From contig CAMDQJ010000029.1 in NCBI GenBank assembly GCA_945905835.1, forward strand, positions 1 through 39,176: DNA of 39,176 nt. Direction: 5' to 3'. This DNA comes from Asaia bogorensis (GTDB lineage Bacteria; Pseudomonadota; Alphaproteobacteria; Reyranellales; Reyranellaceae). A program made the translations under genes and the position numbers. Below, piece after piece: positions 28,638-36,696 of the stretch. Each line of letters opens with the position of its first letter. Within the stretch, counting starts at the first letter, position 1. The notes beneath the pieces were generated by a model. It worked only from the letters and a program-made list of their open reading frames with translations. It was not told where the DNA came from and did not search any database.

Positions 28638-29414
28638 ATGAAGATCGCCATTGCCGGCGCCGCCGGCCGCATGGGCCAGATGCTGATCCGCGAGATCGCC
28701 CGCACCGAGGGCTGCGAGCTCTCTGGCGCACTCGAAGGCCCGGGCAGCAACGCCCTCGGCACCGAAGCGGCCAAGGGCATCAAGATCGTGGCTGATGCCG
28801 CAGCCGCGATCGACGCCGCACAGGTGGTGATCGACTTCACCGTGCCGGCCGCGACGGTCGCCCACGCCAGGATCGCCGCCGACAAGGGCGTCGCCATGGT
28901 GATCGGCACCACCGGGCTCAGCCCCGAGCAGACCGCCGCCGTCCACGAGGCGGCCAAGAAGGTCCCTATCATGTGGGCGGCCAACATGGCGCTCGGTGTC
29001 AACGTCCTGATGGCACTGGTCGAGAGGACCGCAGCACTACTCGACCCGGCCTACGACATCGAGGTGCTGGAGATGCACCACCGTCACAAGATCGACGCGC
29101 CCTCGGGCACCGCGCTGGCGCTCGGCCGCTCGGCGGCGGCCGGCCGCAAGGTCGAGCTCGAGAAGGTGTGGCGCAAGAGTCGCGACGGCCACACCGGCGC
29201 GCGACCGACCGGCGAGATCGGCTTCGCCACGCTGCGCGGCGGCGAGGAAGTGGGCGTGCACACGGTGTTCTTCGCCGCCGCGGGTGAGCGGCTGGAGCTC
29301 AGTCACCGCTCGTTCAGCCGCGAAGGCTACGCGGCAGGCGCGGTGCGCGCGGCCAAGTGGCTCGAGGGCAAGAAGCCCGGGCTGTACGGCATGAAGGATG
29401 TGCTGGGACTCTAA
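28638..29414 (+). CDS. dapB: 4-hydroxy-tetrahydrodipicolinate reductase
   Basis: This 258-residue enzyme reduces 4-hydroxy-tetrahydrodipicolinate with NAD(P)H in the diaminopimelate/lysine pathway. The nucleotide-binding start KIAIAGAAGRMGQML, the IGTTG loop and the active-site block HHRHKIDAPSGTA are all present. The ATG at 28638 follows GAGGGGGAA; the frame extends to 28602 without family sequence. The length is slightly short of the usual 265-275. The product feeds tetrahydrodipicolinate to DapD, which is encoded 4 kb away. Its stop overlaps that of the convergent DUF2244 gene within CTAA. Confidence 0.96.
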   Translation: MKIAIAGAAGRMGQMLIREIARTEGCELSGALEGPGSNALGTEAAKGIKIVADAAAAIDAAQVVIDFTVPAATVAHARIAADKGVAMVIGTTGLSPEQTAAVHEAAKKVPIMWAANMALGVNVLMALVERTAALLDPAYDIEVLEMHHRHKIDAPSGTALALGRSAAAGRKVELEKVWRKSRDGHTGARPTGEIGFATLRGGEEVGVHTVFFAAAGERLELSHRSFSREGYAAGAVRAAKWLEGKKPGLYGMKDVLGL

Positions 29415-29893
29415 TCCCAGTCGTGCTCGTACCGTGGCGCATGCATGTCGGCGATCGCGGCCTTGAGCTGCTCGGCGACGCGCTGGCGTTCGTCGGGTGA
29501 AAGAAACCGGCCGATGACCACGCGGTTGCCGCGCGAGACCACGACCAGGCGTTCGCCCAGTTCGACGCGCAGCCAGTAGGCCGCAAGCCGGTGCTCCTCG
29601 CGCTCACCATCGGCGGCAGTGCGGGCCACGATCAGCTCGCGGTCGGTCAGCACCAGGGTCTCGTTGCGCCGCGCGTCGAGGTAGTTGCGCTTGAACAGGA
29701 ACCACAGCAGCCAGACGTCGAGGCCCATGAAGCCGAACACCGGCCAGGCGCCGAACACCAGGATCGGCAGGCCGATCAGCACATTGGCCGCTATCGCGCC
29801 GCGGATCAGCCAGCGGAAGCCCTCGGGCGACAGGCTGCGGTGCGGCGACAAAGAGGTCGCGAAATGGATGGCGGGCGTGGGTGTGTCGGCCAT
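29411..29893 (-). CDS. DUF2244 membrane protein
   Basis: This 160-residue protein carries two hydrophobic segments in a hairpin at about residues 29-66 (RWLIRGAIAANVLIGLPILV and the following stretch), then a soluble beta-rich C-terminal half with WLRVELGERLVVVSRGNRVV and GRFLSPDERQRVAEQLKAAI. This is the pattern of DUF2244, an inner-membrane family widespread in alphaproteobacteria with no assigned function. The soluble part faces the cytoplasm by the positive-inside pattern (KRNYLDARRN after the second segment). It is divergent from nth by 34 bases and overlaps dapB at the 3' end by 4 bases. Confidence 0.85.
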   Translation of the reverse strand: MADTPTPAIHFATSLSPHRSLSPEGFRWLIRGAIAANVLIGLPILVFGAWPVFGFMGLDVWLLWFLFKRNYLDARRNETLVLTDRELIVARTAADGEREEHRLAAYWLRVELGERLVVVSRGNRVVIGRFLSPDERQRVAEQLKAAIADMHAPRYEHDWD

Positions 29894-29927
29894 GGTGCAA
29901 ACCTAGTGTCTCGGCTAGCGTCCCGCC

Positions 29928-30575
29928 ATGGCCCTGATGAAACCTGCGGAAATCCCAGTCTTTTTCATCCGTCTGCGCGAAACCATGCCGGAGCCAAAGA
30001 CCGAGCTTGAGTACGAGAATTTCTTTCATCTGCTGGTCGCGGTCGTGCTGTCGGCGCAGGCGACCGATGTCGGCGTCAATCGCGCCACGACGCTGCTGTT
30101 CAAGATCGTCAAGACGCCGGCCGAGATGGTGAAGCTCGGCGAGAAGAAGCTGATCGGCTACGTTAAGACCATCGGCCTGTTCCGCACCAAGGCCAAGAAC
30201 GTCATCAACCTGTCGAAGCTCTTGATCGAACGGCACGGCGGCGAGGTGCCGCGCGATCACGCGGCCCTGCAGGAACTGCCCGGCGTCGGCCGCAAGACCG
30301 CCAACGTGGTCATGAACGTGGCGTTCGGCGAGGCGACCATCGCCGTCGACACCCACATCTTCCGCGTCAGCAACCGCACCGGCCTAGCGCCCGGCAAGAA
30401 CCCGCTGGAAGTCGAGCTGAAGCTATTGAAGCGCGTGCCCGAGGAATTCCGCATGCACGCGCATCACTGGCTGATCCTGCACGGCCGCTATACCTGCAAG
30501 GCGCGCAAGCCCGAATGCCCGCGCTGCGTCGTCAACGATCTCTGCAAGTTCAAGGGAAAGACGACGGCGCTTTAG
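29928..30575 (+). CDS. nth: Endonuclease III
   Basis: This 215-residue repair enzyme removes oxidised pyrimidines from DNA and nicks the abasic site. The helix-hairpin-helix LPGVGRKTANVV holds the catalytic Lys123, and Asp141 follows in VDTHIFRVSNR. Four cysteines at 190, 197, 200 and 206 give the C-x6-C-x2-C-x5-C iron-sulfur motif. Length and order match the E. coli enzyme. The ATG at 29928 is one option; an ATG four codons in (29937) would also fit. The stop overlaps that of the convergent YdhR-like gene within TTAG. Confidence 0.96.
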   Translation: MALMKPAEIPVFFIRLRETMPEPKTELEYENFFHLLVAVVLSAQATDVGVNRATTLLFKIVKTPAEMVKLGEKKLIGYVKTIGLFRTKAKNVINLSKLLIERHGGEVPRDHAALQELPGVGRKTANVVMNVAFGEATIAVDTHIFRVSNRTGLAPGKNPLEVELKLLKRVPEEFRMHAHHWLILHGRYTCKARKPECPRCVVNDLCKFKGKTTAL

Positions 30576-30889
30576 GCCGCTTCGGCCAAAATCTTGTCGC
30601 TCTCGTTGTCGACCACCACCGCCGTCTCGAAGTAGCGGATGTCGGGCGGCGCGCCGTAGCGTTCGGCGATGTAGGCCTGCCATTGCGGCGTGTAGACCGC
30701 CTCGGCGTCGGCCCTGGTCTTCCAGAGGTAGACGCCGCCGCCGATGCGCCTCTCGCCATCGAACAGATAGTATTTGCGCACTAGGCCCTTCATGCCGCGA
30801 TATTTCGGTGCCGAGCCCTTGAACAGTTCAGCGGCCTTCTTGGCATCGATGCCGGCCGGCAGCTTGAAATTCACGATGGCGGTGATCAT
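30572..30889 (-). CDS. YdhR-like monooxygenase-fold protein
   Basis: This 105-residue protein resembles the YdhR/antibiotic-monooxygenase-like ferredoxin-fold family: MITAIVNFKLPAGIDAKKAA, KYRGMKGLVRKYYLFDGERR and GGGVYLWKTRADAEAVY. Such proteins form dimers; many act on small aromatic or quinone-like molecules, others have no known reaction. The ATG at 30887-30889 has GGAGA 7 bases upstream; the frame extends into the MFS gene without support. It is the last gene of a leftward group after the MFS carrier gene (11 bases) and overlaps nth by 4 bases at the 3' end. Confidence 0.8.
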   Translation of the reverse strand: MITAIVNFKLPAGIDAKKAAELFKGSAPKYRGMKGLVRKYYLFDGERRIGGGVYLWKTRADAEAVYTPQWQAYIAERYGAPPDIRYFETAVVVDNESDKILAEAA

Positions 30890-30900
30890 GCGGGATCTCC

Positions 30901-32277
30901 TCAGAGTTTCGCGCGCTCCTCGCGTACGCTCCACAACAGCACGAAGCCTAGCACCAGGAAGAAAAGCACGCACGCCATACCGAGCCGCGTCGAGCCGGTG
31001 GACGCGGTGACGATGCCGATGGCGAGCGGTGCCGTCCACGCGGTGGCGCGACCGGACAGCGCGAACAGGCCATAGAACTCGCCCGACATGCCCTCCGGCG
31101 CGAGGCGCCCGATCAGGGTGCGGCTGGCTGCCTGCATCGGGCCCATGCAGAAACCCAGCAGCAAGGCAAAACCCAGCAGGGTCTTTTCCTGCACCGAACC
31201 GAACAGGCCGCGCGTCGGGCTGACGGGATCGGTGGGAATCACATAGAGGATCGAATCGGCCGTGACGCCGACGATGCCGATCGTCGCGATGATCACGCCG
31301 GCAATGGCGATCTGGACCGTGCGCTTGCTGCCGATCTTGTCGTCGAGCCTGCCGCCCATGAAAGCGCCGGGAATCGCAAACACCGTCAGGATGATGCCGA
31401 AGATGCCGAGCGTCACTGTGCTCCAGCCGAAAGTCGCCGCCGCATAGACGCCACCGAAGGCGATGATCGAGGCGAGGCCGTCATTGTAGAGCATGAAGGC
31501 GAACAGGTAGGTGAGCGCGTTCTTGAAGTGCCGCAGCTTGCGCAACGTCGCGAGCAACGAGGCGCCGCCCTGCCGAGCCGCCGCGAGCAGCGGCAATTTG
31601 GGCGCGCCAGCCGAGTCAGGCGTGAACAGGAACATCGGCAGCACGAAGAGCGCGAGCCAAAGTGCTGACGCCGGCCCGACGAGCCGCTCGAGCTCATGCG
31701 TCTTGGGATCGAGGCCGAACAGCGGCGTGTCGTTGTTGGCCGCCAACCCGAACAGCGCGGGCATGGAGATCGCGAGGACAACAAACAGCGAGACCAGACC
31801 GCCGCAGTAGCCGAGGCCCCAGCCGAAGCCACTCAGCCAGCCCATGCGCTCGGGCCGCACGATGTTGGGCAGCTGCGCGTTGTTGAACACGATCGACATT
31901 TCCGCGCCGACGGTGGCGGCGATCACCGCCCAGCTGATGGGCACAATGAGATCGGGCCGGCCGGGATAGGCCCACCAGAGCGCAGCGCAGCCGGCGGCGA
32001 GCAGGAGTTGGAAGGCAAAGATGTAGGGTTTGCGTCGGCCGCCGGCGTCGGCCATGGCGCCGAGGAAGGGACTCATCAGCGCGATCAGGATGCCCGACGC
32101 CGACTGCGTAAAGGCCCAGGCGGCCTGGCCATGCACCGGATCTCCGACCAGCACATTGGCGAAGTAGGGCGCGAAGATGAAGGTCGTGACGATGGTGAAG
32201 AACGGCTGGTTGGCCCAGTCGAACAGCGCCCAGCTGAACTGGCCGAGCTTCGAGGCTTCGCGGTGAGGCGCCTTCAT
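30901..32277 (-). CDS. MFS transporter, UMF1/Atg22-like
   Basis: This 458-residue inner-membrane carrier has about 12 hydrophobic segments. The opening SWALFDWANQPFFTIVTTFI and the loop GAMADAGGRRKPYIF are diagnostic of the UMF1 family (related to yeast vacuolar exporter Atg22). A second MFS loop, GGRLDDKIGSKRT, begins the second half. The family has been linked to amino acid export in fungi; bacterial substrates are not known. The ATG at 32275-32277 overlaps the stop of the NudB-like gene by 4 bases, so the two are co-translated. It ends 11 bases before the YdhR-like gene. Confidence 0.9.
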   Translation of the reverse strand: MKAPHREASKLGQFSWALFDWANQPFFTIVTTFIFAPYFANVLVGDPVHGQAAWAFTQSASGILIALMSPFLGAMADAGGRRKPYIFAFQLLLAAGCAALWWAYPGRPDLIVPISWAVIAATVGAEMSIVFNNAQLPNIVRPERMGWLSGFGWGLGYCGGLVSLFVVLAISMPALFGLAANNDTPLFGLDPKTHELERLVGPASALWLALFVLPMFLFTPDSAGAPKLPLLAAARQGGASLLATLRKLRHFKNALTYLFAFMLYNDGLASIIAFGGVYAAATFGWSTVTLGIFGIILTVFAIPGAFMGGRLDDKIGSKRTVQIAIAGVIIATIGIVGVTADSILYVIPTDPVSPTRGLFGSVQEKTLLGFALLLGFCMGPMQAASRTLIGRLAPEGMSGEFYGLFALSGRATAWTAPLAIGIVTASTGSTRLGMACVLFFLVLGFVLLWSVREERAKL

Positions 32278-32741
32278 GTGGGCGCAGTATGCCCGCGAAT
32301 GCGCTTGGGCAATTGCCAGATCGCGTCGCGATTGGTCGGCGAAAAGACTTTCCCCATGGCCTCCTGCCACGGCAGCCAAAGCTGGGCGACATGCTCGGCG
32401 GGATCGAGCGTCACGGTGCTGCGCTCCAGCACGAGGAAGCCAAAGACGTGTTCGGTGTTGTGCGTGACATCGGGTCCATAGCGCGCCCGCCACTGCGGCC
32501 AGATCTCGTAGCGGTTCCGCTGCTTCCAGTCCGAGAGCGTGCCGGCCAAGAGGCCGGTTTCCTCCAGGAGTTCGCGCCGCGCCGTGGCCGCGAGATCGGC
32601 GTCTAAAAGCTCGCGCGAGCCGGCCACGGATTGCCACAGATCGCCCTGTCCGGCTCGCTGCAACAGCAGGACGTCGAGCGCCATCGTATGCACCACGACC
32701 AGCACCGATTCCGGGATCTTGTGAGCCATTGGCGTCAGCAT
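32274..32741 (-). CDS. NUDIX hydrolase, NudB-like (dihydroneopterin triphosphate pyrophosphatase)
   Basis: This 155-residue enzyme removes pyrophosphate from a nucleoside-triphosphate-like substrate. The Nudix box is GSRELLDADLAATARRELLE followed by ETGL; the key REx2EE core is intact, with Asp where the first Glu is usual. Flanking features match NudB: LLLQRAGQGDLWQSVAGS before the box and RYGPDVTHNTEHVFGF after. NudB acts in folate synthesis on dihydroneopterin triphosphate. Two starts are possible, ATG at 32741 or at 32729 (MAHKIPES); neither has a good ribosome-binding site. The gene is divergent from dapD across about 41 bases. It overlaps the MFS gene. Confidence 0.82.
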   Translation of the reverse strand: MLTPMAHKIPESVLVVVHTMALDVLLLQRAGQGDLWQSVAGSRELLDADLAATARRELLEETGLLAGTLSDWKQRNRYEIWPQWRARYGPDVTHNTEHVFGFLVLERSTVTLDPAEHVAQLWLPWQEAMGKVFSPTNRDAIWQLPKRIRGHTAPT

Positions 32742-32782
32742 AGTACAAGGCTATGGTCCGGCGGCTTTTTTCGAGGGAACAC

Positions 32783-33622
32783 ATGAGCAAGCAGCTACAG
32801 ACCGTCATCGACGCCGCGTGGGAAAAGCGCGACGGCATCAGCAGCGCCACCAAGGGCGAGGTCCGCGAGGCGGTCGAGACGGCGATCGCCGGCCTCGACG
32901 ACGGCTCCTTCCGTACCGCGCAGAAGTTCGGCGACGAATGGGTGGTGAACCAGTGGCTGAAGAAGGCCGTGCTGCTGTCGTTCCGCCTCTATGATTCGGT
33001 ACCGATGGACGGCGGTGCGTCGTTTCCCGGCCTGGGTGCCGCCCCGTGGTTCGACAAGGTGCCACTCAAGACCGCGGGCTGGGACGCCGCGCGCTTCGCC
33101 AAGGCCGGCTTCCGCGCCGTGCCGGGCTCGATCGTGCGCCGCGGCTCCTATATCGCGCCGTCGGTCGTGCTGATGCCGTCCTTCGTGAACCTCGGCGCCT
33201 ATGTCGACAGCTCGACCATGGTCGACACCTGGGCGACGGTCGGTTCGTGCGCCCAGATCGGCAAGAACTGCCATCTGTCGGGGGGCGTCGGCATCGGCGG
33301 CGTGCTCGAACCCTTGCAGGCCAACCCGGTGATCATCGAGGACAATTGCTTCATCGGCGCGCGCTCCGAGGTTGTCGAAGGCGTGATCGTCGGCACCGGC
33401 GCGGTGCTGTCGATGGGCGTCTTCATCAGCGCCACCACCAAGGTGGTCGATCGTGCCACCGGCCAGATCCATGTTGGCAAGGTGCCGGCCTATTCGGTGG
33501 TCGTGCCGGGCAATATCGGCGGCGGGCCGAACAAGCCCTCGACCTACTGCGCGGTGATCGTGAAGACGGTCGACGAACGCACGCGGTCCAAGACCTCAAT
33601 CAACGAGCTGCTGCGCGACTGA
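32783..33622 (+). CDS. dapD: Tetrahydrodipicolinate N-succinyltransferase
   Basis: This 279-residue enzyme transfers succinyl from succinyl-CoA to tetrahydrodipicolinate, the committed step of the succinylase branch to diaminopimelate and lysine. The N-terminal helical domain ([16 protein letters not shown]) is followed by a left-handed beta-helix of hexapeptide repeats (about residues 105-235), with [20 protein letters not shown] and [20 protein letters not shown] as family signatures. The ATG at 32783 has GAGGGAA upstream; the in-frame start at 32753 adds 10 basic residues and is less likely. A TauD-type gene follows after 2 bases, where dapE is often found in relatives. Confidence 0.97.
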   Translation: MSKQLQTVIDAAWEKRDGISSATKGEVREAVETAIAGLDDGSFRTAQKFGDEWVVNQWLKKAVLLSFRLYDSVPMDGGASFPGLGAAPWFDKVPLKTAGWDAARFAKAGFRAVPGSIVRRGSYIAPSVVLMPSFVNLGAYVDSSTMVDTWATVGSCAQIGKNCHLSGGVGIGGVLEPLQANPVIIEDNCFIGARSEVVEGVIVGTGAVLSMGVFISATTKVVDRATGQIHVGKVPAYSVVVPGNIGGGPNKPSTYCAVIVKTVDERTRSKTSINELLRD

Positions 33623-33624
33623 CC

Positions 33625-34596
33625 ATGTCCGCCAACGTCATGCCGGGCCGCCTGCTCTGGCGCGGTGACACGCTGCCGGCGGATGCCGGACGGATGGCGT
33701 TGCCCGCTGCGGTGGAGCAGGAACTCGACGATGTCGCGGCAAGGCTCGATCGCGACCCGCTGCCGCTTCTCGTGTTGCGTCCGGAAGATTTCGCGCTCGG
33801 CGCCTCGCGCGCCTTCATGCGTGAGGTCAAGCGCACGATCGACGAGGGCCCGGGCTTTGCCATCGTCGACCGCCTGCCGGTCGACCGCTGGTCGCCGAAC
33901 GGCGCGCGCGCCGTGTGGTGGCTGCTGGCTTCGCTGGTCGCGCGTCCGGTGGCGCAGAAATGGGACGGCACCTCGATCTACGACGTCACCGATCTCGGCC
34001 GGCCGCCGGGCAACGGCGTGCGGCCCGACGTCACCAACTACGAGCAGAATTTTCATACCGACAACAGCTACAACAACGTGCCGCCGCATTATGTCGGCCT
34101 GTTCTGCCTGCGCACGGCGATGGAAGGTGGCGTGAGCGGCATCGTGAACTTCGTCGCGGCACACGAGGAGATGCGCCGGCGCCATCCCGACCTGCTTCAG
34201 CGGCTCTACCAGCCGTTCTATTTCGACCGCCAGCGCGAGCACGCGCCCGATGACGCCATGACGACGCATCACCCGATGTTCGAACGCCAGAGTGAGGGTG
34301 GGTGCGAGCGGCTGATTGCGCGGCTGTCGCACTTCCAGGTGAAGAACGGCCACAAGATCGCCGACGTGGCGCTCGATGCCCAAGGTGCCGCCGCACTCGA
34401 GGCCTTCGAGGCGATCCTGAACGAGCCCGGCATGGCCGCCCGCTTCCACTTCGAGCCAGGGCAGATCCAGCTCATCGACAACCGCGCGCTCGGCCACAAG
34501 CGCACGTCGTTCAAGGACTGGCCCGAGGCCGAGCGCAAACGCCTGCTGATCCGTCTCTGGCTGCGCGACACTGGCAGCCGCGCCTATAACGGTTAG
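33625..34596 (+). CDS. TauD/TfdA-family Fe(II)/2-oxoglutarate dioxygenase
   Basis: This 323-residue oxygenase carries His144 and Asp146 (FHTDNS), the distal His291 (RALGHKRTSF) and the 2-oxoglutarate Arg310 (LLIRLW). It differs strongly from the TauD-type protein at 11.3 kb, so it likely has another substrate. The ATG at 33625 lies 2 bases after the dapD stop; the frame remains open back to 33046 inside dapD but without relevant sequence. Tight coupling to dapD could mean only shared transcription, or action on a lysine-related compound; the second is speculation. The 3' end is 3 bases from that of the convergent NTF2-like gene. Confidence 0.87.
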   Translation: MSANVMPGRLLWRGDTLPADAGRMALPAAVEQELDDVAARLDRDPLPLLVLRPEDFALGASRAFMREVKRTIDEGPGFAIVDRLPVDRWSPNGARAVWWLLASLVARPVAQKWDGTSIYDVTDLGRPPGNGVRPDVTNYEQNFHTDNSYNNVPPHYVGLFCLRTAMEGGVSGIVNFVAAHEEMRRRHPDLLQRLYQPFYFDRQREHAPDDAMTTHHPMFERQSEGGCERLIARLSHFQVKNGHKIADVALDAQGAAALEAFEAILNEPGMAARFHFEPGQIQLIDNRALGHKRTSFKDWPEAERKRLLIRLWLRDTGSRAYNG

Positions 34597-34599
34597 CCC

Positions 34600-35067
34600 T
34601 CAGCCCGAGTGGCGCTTCCACTCCGGCCGCTGTTTCAGGTGCGCGCCTTCCTTGGCGAGGATTTTGGAGACGCGTTCAGGGGCAAACCCCATGTCGACGA
34701 AACCGGGGCCGACATTGGCGACCTCGCGGTATTCGGCGATCTTGCCGTCGCGGAGGCCCATCATCGACACGCCCTCGAAACCGACGCGCTTGCCCTGCGC
34801 CTCGGGCAGGGTCGAGACGTAGCTGAACGTGTAGTAGGCGTAGAGCGTCTTGCCGTCGCTCACTGGCCGGAACATCTCCCAGCGGAAGTCGCGCGCGGTG
34901 CGGTGAAACCAATCGTCGATCATTTCGGCGATCTTCGCGTGGCCCTTGAAAGAGCCATAGAAGACGTCGTGATAGACGCCGTCCCCGGTGAACAGGCCGG
35001 CGAAAGCCTTGCCGTTGCGGCGTTCGACGGCCGAGCAGAAAGCCTTCAGCAAAGCGGTCGTTTCCAT
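34600..35067 (-). CDS. NTF2-like (SnoaL-type) protein
   Basis: This 155-residue protein has the layout of the nuclear transport factor 2 fold: an N-terminal helix (TTALLKAFCSAVERRNGKAF), then AGLFTGDGVYHDVFYGSFKG, a second helix, and curved strands including FEGVSMMGLRDGKIAEYREV. Enzymes of this fold are small cyclases, isomerases or hydrolases, and many members have no known function. A GGGAGG lies 10 bases before the ATG at 35065-35067. It is divergent from lemA across 81 bases. Function cannot be assigned. Confidence 0.82.
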   Translation of the reverse strand: METTALLKAFCSAVERRNGKAFAGLFTGDGVYHDVFYGSFKGHAKIAEMIDDWFHRTARDFRWEMFRPVSDGKTLYAYYTFSYVSTLPEAQGKRVGFEGVSMMGLRDGKIAEYREVANVGPGFVDMGFAPERVSKILAKEGAHLKQRPEWKRHSG

Positions 35068-35148
35068 GATTAATCATCCTCCCGGGATTGCCACAATCAT
35101 GACTAAACTGGCGGCGCCCGCAACACTGGCGGCAACGGAGGAACGCGC

Positions 35149-35714
35149 ATGAGTTTCTGGATCGTCCTGGCCATCGTCCTGGCCATCGTCGTCGCGGTCG
35201 GCCTGTGGCTGATGGCGACCTACAACGGCCTGGTCGGCGGCCGCAACCAGTCGCAGACCGCGTGGAGCCAGATCGACGTGCAGCTCAAGCGCCGCCACGA
35301 TCTCATCCCCAACCTCGTCCAGGTCGTGAAGGACGCCATGGGCTACGAGCAGGAGACGCTCACCAAGGTGGTGCAGGCGCGCAATGCCGCTGTCGCCGCG
35401 TCAGGTCCGGCGCAGGCCGGTCCCGCCCCGAGGCGGCGCTGACCCAGGCGACGCGCGGCCTGCTCGGCCTGATGGAAAGCTATCCGCAGCTCAAGGCCAA
35501 CGACAACGTCAAGCAACTGCAGGAAGAGCTGACCACGACGGAGAACAAAATCTCCTTCGCCCGCCAGTTCTACAACGACTCGGTGAACACCTATAACAAC
35601 CGCCGCCAGAGCTTCCCGGCGGTGCTCGCCGCGGCCTCGCTAGGCTTCGGCCCGATCGAGCTGTTCAACATGCCCGAGGCCGAGCGCGAGGTTCCCAAGG
35701 TCGCACTGCGCTAG
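35149..35714 (+). pseudogene. lemA: LemA-family protein with a frameshift
   Basis: The gene begins as a normal LemA: one N-terminal membrane segment (FWIVLAIVLAIVVAVGLWLM) and NGLVGGRNQSQTAWSQIDVQ followed by LKRRHDLIPNLVQVVK. The first frame ends at TGA at 35440. The rest of the protein (EAALTQATRGLLGLMESYPQ through RREVPKVALR-like end) continues in another frame from GAG at 35430 to TAG at 35712-35714. Two bases (CC, 35428-35429) separate the last good codon of frame one from that GAG, so a single base missing from the CCCC run would explain it. Together the parts make about 188 residues, the normal length. GGAGGAAC lies upstream of the ATG. The gene pairs with the HtpX-like gene 21 bases downstream, a common arrangement. 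A sequence error in the C run is as likely as real inactivation. Confidence 0.85.
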
Positions 35715-35735
35715 GCCGGTACGGCCCCGCATACC

Positions 35736-36692
35736 ATGAGCGGCGTCACCGACTTCGTCGCGGCGCAGGCCGCGAACCGGCGCAACACGTTTGTGCTGCT
35801 GGCGCTGCTGACCGGGCTCGCCGCTCTGTTCGGTTACCTCGTCGGCTGGGCGCTGGAAACCGAGTTCACCGACAACCTGCCGCTGTGGAGCCGGGCCGGC
35901 GCGGTCGCCGGCTCCGCGATGGCGGCGGCCAGCATCGGCTGGAGCCTTATCTCACTCGCCTTCGGCAAGCGCATGGTGCTTGCCATGGCGAATGCCAAGG
36001 AGATCGAAAAACCCGACGCGCCCCAGCTCTTCAACGTCGTCGAGGAAATGTCGATCGCGGCCGGTGTGCCGATGCCCAGCGTCCATGTCATGGAGGACGA
36101 GGCACTGAACGCCTTTGCGACGGGAACCTCGGCAAAAAGTGCCGCCATCGTCGTCACCCGCGGGCTCCTGAACGCGCTCGACCGCGACGAGCTGCAGGGC
36201 GTGATCGGCCACGAGATGGCGCATATTGCCAACCTCGACACGCGCTACATGACCATCGTCGGCGTCACCGTGGGCCTGATCGCCCTCGTCGCCGACCTGA
36301 TGCTGCGGCTGCTGAGCTGGGGCAGCTTCAACCGCAGCGGCAACGACAAGAAAAGCTCGAGCGGCGCCGGCCTGCTGATCGTCGTTCTGGTCGTCGTGGC
36401 GCTCTTCGCGCCGCTCGCCGCCAAGGCAGTGCAGCTCGCGGTGTCGCGCCAGCGCGAGTATCTTGCCGACGCGACCTCAGTGCAGTTCACCCGCAATCCC
36501 AACGGGCTCATTTCCGCCCTGACCAAGCTCGAAGCGGCGGCAAAGCCGTTCCCCGGAGTGAGCAATGCCACGCAGCATCTCTTCATCGTCAATCCCGTGC
36601 AGCGCGTCACGCCCGACACCTCGGCGCTGTTCGCCACGCATCCCGATATCGAGGATCGCATCGCTCGCCTGCGCAATATGGGCGGCACTTAG
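35736..36692 (+). CDS. M48-family HtpX-like membrane metalloprotease
   Basis: This 318-residue inner-membrane zinc protease has two hydrophobic segments near the N-terminus (about 18-40 and 54-75), the zinc motif HEMAH at 159-163, two further segments (about 172-190 and 211-235) and the third ligand Glu241 (SRQREYLADA). The order matches HtpX, a heat-shock protease that degrades damaged membrane proteins. Residues ALNAFATGTSAKSAAIVVTR before the motif are typical. It follows lemA by 21 bases, the usual LemA-HtpX pair. The stop lies 4 bases before the most likely start of the phosphodiesterase gene. Confidence 0.92.
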   Translation: MSGVTDFVAAQAANRRNTFVLLALLTGLAALFGYLVGWALETEFTDNLPLWSRAGAVAGSAMAAASIGWSLISLAFGKRMVLAMANAKEIEKPDAPQLFNVVEEMSIAAGVPMPSVHVMEDEALNAFATGTSAKSAAIVVTRGLLNALDRDELQGVIGHEMAHIANLDTRYMTIVGVTVGLIALVADLMLRLLSWGSFNRSGNDKKSSSGAGLLIVVLVVVALFAPLAAKAVQLAVSRQREYLADATSVQFTRNPNGLISALTKLEAAAKPFPGVSNATQHLFIVNPVQRVTPDTSALFATHPDIEDRIARLRNMGGT

Positions 36693-36696
36693 CGCC

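Noticed and set aside
35421-35440. Programmed frameshifting in lemA
   Set aside because: No slippery heptamer or downstream pseudoknot is evident, and LemA is not known to use frameshifting; an indel in the C run is more likely.
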